Of a stretch of DNA of 51,182 nt, positions 47,994-51,182 are shown piece after piece. The notes under the pieces are model-generated. The model made no database searches and was not told where the DNA came from. It worked only from the letters and a program-made list of their open reading frames with translations. The stretch comes from Campylobacter sp. (lineage in GTDB: Bacteria > Campylobacterota > Campylobacteria > Campylobacterales > Campylobacteraceae). Position 1 is the first letter of the stretch. The number at the start of each line of letters is the position of its first letter. The position numbers were made by a program, and so were the translations under genes. The DNA is taken from positions 1 to 51,182 of the forward strand of contig JAFUFY010000070.1 of NCBI GenBank assembly GCA_017469645.1, read 5' to 3'.

Positions 47994-48688
47994 TGGAAGA
48001 ATTAGAAAACAAAAATTCACAAAATGGCGGTGGTGTAGAATACGACCGAAACTATGAAAATTCGCCAAAAAGCGAGAAAAAAGGCGGTTTTGGTTGGCTT
48101 AAAGTTGTTGGAATTTTGGTGGCGATTGCCGTTGTTTTTGGTTTTATCGCCGTGCCGACATATAACAAGCTCGTTAAAATGGACGAAGATGTAAATGCGG
48201 CGTGGGCTCAGGTGCAAAATCAATACAAACGAAGAGCCGATTTGATCCCAAATTTCGTTGAAACCGTCAAAGGCTATGCAAGTCATGAAAGAGAAACCCT
48301 TGAAGGCGTGATAAACGCCCGTGCGAAGGCAACTAGCGTAAATGTCGATGCCAACACGGCTCCGCAAACTATGGAAGCTCTACAACAATTTAACGAAGCA
48401 CAAACCGGGCTAAATTCGGCACTTTCTCGCCTTATGCTTGTGGTTGAACGCTACCCTGAGCTAAAAGCAAACGAAAATTTCACGCAACTTCAAACACAAC
48501 TCGAAGGCACTGAAAATCGCATTTCAGTCGCCAGAAAAGACTATATCGGCGTGGTGCAAGAGTATAACAAAGTCATTAGAGTTTTTCCGACAAATATCAT
48601 CGCAAAACTTGTCGGTATGGGCGGAAGTAAGCCGGTTTTCGCAGCTAGTGAAGCTGAACAGGCTGCGCCACAAGTTTCGTTTAAATAA
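47993..48688 (+). CDS. lemA: LemA family protein
   Basis: A 231-residue protein with one N-terminal membrane helix (residues about 32-55) followed by the LemA helical domain: YNKLVKMDEDVNAAWAQVQ, RRADLIPNFVETVKGYASHE, then RYPELKANENF. The ATG at 47993 fits the alr stop (TAATG) and AAGG upstream. LemA genes are often next to TPM-domain genes, as here. The function is unknown. Confidence 0.92.
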   Translation: MEELENKNSQNGGGVEYDRNYENSPKSEKKGGFGWLKVVGILVAIAVVFGFIAVPTYNKLVKMDEDVNAAWAQVQNQYKRRADLIPNFVETVKGYASHERETLEGVINARAKATSVNVDANTAPQTMEALQQFNEAQTGLNSALSRLMLVVERYPELKANENFTQLQTQLEGTENRISVARKDYIGVVQEYNKVIRVFPTNIIAKLVGMGGSKPVFAASEAEQAAPQVSFK

Positions 48689-48691
48689 AAA

Positions 48692-49300
48692 ATGATAGAG
48701 CAAATTTACAAAACTAGCATAACGGGGGCTATAACGGAAGCCGAAAAACGCTCAAATGCCGAATTTATCTGCGTTTTGAGTAACGAAGCGATTGATTATG
48801 CTCCGCTTTCGTGGAGCGTGGCAGCAACACTAGCTTTTATAACGGGAGCCGTGCTTATGTTTTTTCCGCAAATCGGCAAAATAACGGCATTTGAAATCGT
48901 GGTTTTGGTATTTTTGCTCTTTAAATTTCTATTTTATAAATTTCCAAAATTTTTGGAATTTATGCTTCCAAAGATGATGAAATTTAGGCTAACTTACGAT
49001 TTTGCGTTTAGCAAATTTGAACTTTTCGGATACGATAAATGCGATGATACGGTTATGTTTTGCGTTTGCGTAAATGAAAAAATCGCTCACATAATCTGTG
49101 GAAAAAATATCGCAGAAGTTATACCAAATAGCGAATTTTTAGACATCATAAACGAATTTTGCCAAAATGTAAATTCACAAAATTTAGGGCAAGTTTTGCA
49201 AAATTCGGTTAAAAATTTATGCGAGTTAGTGGTCGCAAAAGTCGCTAAAACAGCCGATGACAAAGACGACATTAAAGAAAAATTTGTGGAGATAAAATGA
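48692..49300 (+). CDS. TPM-domain membrane protein
   Basis: A 202-residue protein. It starts with a TPM-like segment (ITEAEKRSNAEFICVLS), has two central helices and returns to the TPM fold. It starts three bases behind lemA and overlaps the next TPM gene by four bases, so the three form one operon. Confidence 0.85.
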   Translation: MIEQIYKTSITGAITEAEKRSNAEFICVLSNEAIDYAPLSWSVAATLAFITGAVLMFFPQIGKITAFEIVVLVFLLFKFLFYKFPKFLEFMLPKMMKFRLTYDFAFSKFELFGYDKCDDTVMFCVCVNEKIAHIICGKNIAEVIPNSEFLDIINEFCQNVNSQNLGQVLQNSVKNLCELVVAKVAKTADDKDDIKEKFVEIK

Positions 49301-50121
49301 AAAGAATTTTGCTTTTTTTAATGTTTTGTTTTTGTTTTAGCTACGCAAAAATCAGCGATTATTTAGCCCAGCCAAATAATCACGCCGTCATCGATGAAGC
49401 CGGAATTTTACGCCCACAGATAGAAGAAGCGTTAAATGATTTGCTTATCAAATTTGATGAAAATTCCACAAATCAAATCTCGGTTGTAAGTGTTAAATCG
49501 CTTGGCGGTTATGAAATCGAAGAATTCGCAAACGAACAGGCTAGATTTTTGGCTTTGGGACAAAAAAAGTATGACAACGGCATTTTGCTTTTGGTCGCGC
49601 CAAATGAGCGAAAAGTTCGCATAGAAGTGGGCTATGGCTTAGAAGGCGTTTTAACAGACGGCATTGCTAAGCGGATAATTGATTATAAAATTTTACCGCA
49701 TTTTAGGGTAGGGGACTACGAAAATGGCGTAGTTAGCGGTGTTTTAACGATTTTGGATTTTATCGAAAACGGCGATATAAAATTTGAAAAAATCGCCAAA
49801 AATGACGAAGAAGCCGACATTGGCTTTATTATTTTTATGATATTCTTTTTCATTATTTTGTATATGATGAGTAGGGATAATAGATCTTACAGGGCACGAA
49901 ACAGCGATGACACGATAGTTTTGGGCGACATAGCAAGTGAAATTTTGCGAAATTCTATGCGTTCGGGTGGCGGATTTGGCAGATACGGCGGCGGTTTTGG
50001 CGGTGGATTTTCTCACGGCGGCGGTTTTGGCGGTGGATTTTCTCACGGCGGCGGCTTTGGCGGCGGATTTAGCGGCGGGGGCGGAGGTTTTGGCGGAGGC
50101 GGAGCTAGCGGAAGCTGGTAG
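49297..50121 (+). CDS. TPM-domain protein with glycine-rich tail (YgcG-like)
   Basis: A 274-residue protein: signal peptide (to SYA), periplasmic TPM domain with NERKVRIEVGYGLEGVLTDG, one membrane helix around residues 177-195, and a Gly/Phe/Ser-rich cytoplasmic tail ending GGGGASGSW. The tail is partly encoded by a 30-bp DNA repeat (GGCGGTTTTGGCGGTGG type). This matches YgcG-like proteins paired with LemA. H7 follows. Confidence 0.88.
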   Translation: MKRILLFLMFCFCFSYAKISDYLAQPNNHAVIDEAGILRPQIEEALNDLLIKFDENSTNQISVVSVKSLGGYEIEEFANEQARFLALGQKKYDNGILLLVAPNERKVRIEVGYGLEGVLTDGIAKRIIDYKILPHFRVGDYENGVVSGVLTILDFIENGDIKFEKIAKNDEEADIGFIIFMIFFFIILYMMSRDNRSYRARNSDDTIVLGDIASEILRNSMRSGGGFGRYGGGFGGGFSHGGGFGGGFSHGGGFGGGFSGGGGGFGGGGASGSW

Positions 50122-50143
50122 AGTTATTTTTTAAGTTGAAACC

Positions 50144-50308
50144 AGTCTAGCTTTTAATTCCCCATACCGAACAGATTAAGGCATAAATTTAAGTGATTTG
50201 TTTGCTTACTACCGACACAAGGTAGCTTCGCTCCAAATCACTTAAATTTATGCCTTACTACGCCCACTCTGTCTTGAATATTTTTAGCGAATTAAACAAA
50301 TTTGCAAA
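50144..50308 (+). repeat. hairpin element H7 (long form, one end altered)
   Basis: It starts AGTCTAGCTTTTAATTCCCC, 22 bases behind the TPM gene and in its sense. The arms AAGGCATAAATTTAAGTG and complement pair perfectly; the apical part is CTACC/GGTAG. The 3' scaffold CACTCTGTCTTGAATA matches H6, but the terminal TCGTCGGCA is lost; the exact 3' boundary is therefore uncertain. Confidence 0.75.
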
Positions 50309-50312
50309 ATAG

Positions 50313-50536
50313 TATCGTAGGGTGGGCATCCTTGCCCACCAAAAAAAGATAAAATAATTCAATAGTAAATTTAAATAAAGATTCTTCGCTACACTTCGTT
50401 TCGCTCAGAATGACGACATCGAAATAAATCGATTGATTAAAGTTATAGATTGCCACGAAATTGCTTCGCAATTTCTCGCAATGACAACGGAAGCAAATTT
50501 TTATTTTGGTGGGCAAGGATGCCCACCCTATGATAC
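50313..50536. repeat. composite bounded by inverted GGTGGGCA-type palindromes
   Basis: GTAGGGTGGGCATCC...CCACCAAAA at the left and its reverse complement at the right bracket about 225 bp. Half copies of two other repeat types lie within. Confidence 0.65.
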
Positions 50537-50551
50537 TTTTTGTTTTAAAAA

Positions 50552-50645
50552 TCCAAGAGCGGTGGGAGTTGCACCCACAATACAGCCGTTATCCCGTGTT
50601 TCAGGGGCGACCCCAAATACTACATTATTGGCATCAACTCTTGGA
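50552..50645 (-). ncRNA. tRNA-like RNA, copy A
   Basis: A 94-nt sequence with self-complementary ends (TCCAAGAG with CTCTTGGA, continued by flanking AAAA/TTTT to 12 bp). Inside are a D-arm-like hairpin with loop AATGTAGTA, a middle stem (GCC/GGC with CCC/GGG), and a T-arm GTGGG-TGCAACT-CCCAC. The T-loop differs from the canonical TTCRANY only at the second base. No CCA end is encoded, unlike the four normal tRNAs in this window. It is a paralogue of copy B. Confidence 0.65.
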
Positions 50646-50685
50646 TTTTGGCATATTATAACATAAATTAAGAAAAATGTAAAAA

Positions 50686-50778
50686 TCCAAGAGTGGTGGG
50701 AGTTGCGCCCACAATATAACCAGCTACCCGTCGAGCGGACTGCTTATCGCTACTGCGTTGCGATCATCAACTCTTGGA
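50686..50778 (-). ncRNA. tRNA-like RNA, copy B
   Basis: A 93-nt paralogue of copy A, 40 bases upstream of it. The outer stem is 15 bp with flanks, including the same TCCAAGAGT. The second hairpin is ATCGC/GCGAT around AACGCAGTA, the middle stem TCCG/CGGG inside CAG/CTG, and the T-arm GTGGG-CGCAACT-CCCAC. Stem sequences differ from copy A but pairing is kept. No normal anticodon loop or CCA end is present. Confidence 0.65.
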
Positions 50779-50786
50779 TTTTTAAA

Positions 50787-50880
50787 GAGAGTTAGCCAAT
50801 CTCTCGGCTTTATGTCTGAGATAAAGACCTATACTCGCAACCCATAAGGGCTGAATTTATCCAAAACGGCTACTTTTGGA
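50787..50880 (-). ncRNA. four-hairpin RNA segment
   Basis: On the minus strand four hairpins follow each other: TCCAAAA/TTTTGGA with loop GTAGCCG, CAGCCC/GGGTTG, CTTTAT/ATAAAG inside GG/CC with a bulged T, and GAGAG/CTCTC with loop ATTGGCTAA. The first and last loops are complementary (TAGCC with GGCTA). I match it to no known RNA. Confidence 0.5.
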
Positions 50881-50924
50881 CACAATTGCAGTCTTGATTT
50901 AACATAAAGTTTTTCAATAGTCGT

Positions 50925-50930
50925 ATTATA
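50925..50930 (-). promoter_or_regulatory. -10 box upstream of the four-hairpin segment
   Basis: The minus strand reads ATGATATAATACG with a perfect TATAAT, about 45 bases upstream of the first hairpin. A transcript from here would run through the hairpins, copy B and copy A. Confidence 0.5.
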
Positions 50931-51058
50931 TCATAAAAGGGAAAAAAATATTTTCATTTTCTGTGATAACAAGGTAAAGAGTAAATCACGCACACTTTGA
51001 TGGTAATAATGTAACTTATTTGCGGAAAAATAGAAGTAGAAAATATCAACAGATTTAA

Positions 51059-51132
51059 AGCGGTAGAAGGGAATTGAACCCTACCATCCATAAACGGCGA
51101 ACCGCCCTCTGACCACCTTAGGCATTACCGCT
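51059..51132 (-). ncRNA. 74-nt tRNA-like sequence
   Basis: The ends pair as a 7-bp acceptor (AGCGGTA/TACCGCT). There is a D-arm-like GCCTAAGGTGGTCAGAGGGC and a T-loop TTCAATT closed by GGG/CCC. In place of the anticodon arm there is CGG-TTCG-CCG, a tight tetraloop hairpin. The fold is imperfect (an extra base beside the acceptor) and CCA is not encoded. It could be a degenerate or armless tRNA. Confidence 0.5.
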
Positions 51133-51159
51133 TCAAACCTATATAATGAATTTAAAGTA

Positions 51160-51182
51160 GCAGTTGGGAGTTGCACCCAACC
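51160..51182 (-). ncRNA. partial third T-arm-bearing tRNA-like RNA
   Basis: Only the 3' part is inside the window: TTGGG-TGCAACT-CCCAA followed by CTGCTACTTTAAA. The T-loop is the same as in copy A, while the first stem pair has changed from G-C to T-A on both sides. Confidence 0.5.

Larger units (their letters stand above)
50122..50551. other. intergenic region with nested repeats
   Basis: It contains H7, two inverted GGTGGGCA-type palindromes (50313-50340 and 50507-50536), and between them half copies of the GTCATTCTGAGC (50379-50415) and TTGTCATTGCGAG (50448-50490) types. No gene is seen. Confidence 0.7.

Noticed and set aside
49744..50134. Frames opposite or shifted within the Gly-rich tail
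   Set aside because: They arise from the repetitive GGCGGTTTT DNA of the TPM gene; repeats often leave all frames open.
50552..50645. Selenocysteine tRNA or allo-tRNA
   Set aside because: Length and the 8-9 bp acceptor fit, but no UCA or other anticodon loop can be placed, the long extra arm is missing, and the T-loop lacks the TTC core.
50552..50778. Integron attC sites
   Set aside because: GTT and AAC cores can be seen in the inverted ends, but the units are only 40 bases apart with no gene cassette between them, and no integrase is in the window.

Overview
The window looks like a chromosomal segment of an AT-rich Campylobacter or close Epsilonproteobacterium. Evidence: a major outer membrane porin of the Campylobacter MOMP type, the FTR1/P19 iron-uptake operon in the Campylobacter order, the block rpsB-tsf-ABC ATPase-acidic protein-gmk-tatA-argS, a fused CcsBA cytochrome c synthase, and frequent TTG starts. 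Species cannot be named from the sequence. Most of the window is ordinary core genome on both strands.

Layout. 1-7642: Fur-type operator, then the iron operon (FTR1 permease, P19, Fe-S membrane protein, two FtsX-type permeases, ATPase, thioredoxin-like lipoprotein). 7734-8852: tandemly duplicated YcxB-like genes. 9075-12616: mnmG, ribE and pgeF. 12633-17088: AT-richer accessory block with a PD-(D/E)XK nuclease-like gene facing a 990-residue STAND NTPase carrying about 11 TPR repeats, plausibly a defence locus. 17837-24859: ribosomal and housekeeping operon. 24964-28823: DUF3108 protein, tRNA-Val/Asp/Lys, lytic transglycosylase, tRNA-Ser, small lipoprotein, pseudopilin, GIY-YIG protein. 29128-34038: MOMP porin, cytochrome c, dnaX, prs. 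34679-40709: yceI, orphan solute-binding protein, lepA, hemE, radical SAM protein, small lipoprotein with a T13 promoter. 41022-50121: ccsBA, creA, phosphohexomutase, alr, lemA and two TPM-domain genes.

The noncoding DNA is unusually rich. At least seven copies of one hairpin element (H1-H7) are scattered through it. They share terminal motifs (AGCCTAGC at one end, TCGTCGGCA at the other in the sense direction) and usually a conserved apical stem, but the long stem arms differ completely between copies while remaining self-complementary. Five of the seven lie just behind a gene, all in the same orientation relative to it. Three other palindromic families (TTGTCATTGCGAG, GTCATTCTGAGC and GGTGGGCAAGGATGCCCACC types) are also interspersed.

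The last 630 bases contain no convincing gene. On the minus strand they hold two 93-94 nt paralogous RNAs that fold as tRNA-like cloverleaves with an unusual T-loop, a four-hairpin segment with a possible kissing interaction, a 74-nt tRNA-like sequence without a normal anticodon arm, and a third copy cut by the window end. This looks like the edge of an array of tRNA-like RNAs. It and the H-element family are the best candidates for something undescribed. Both rest on hand alignment only.
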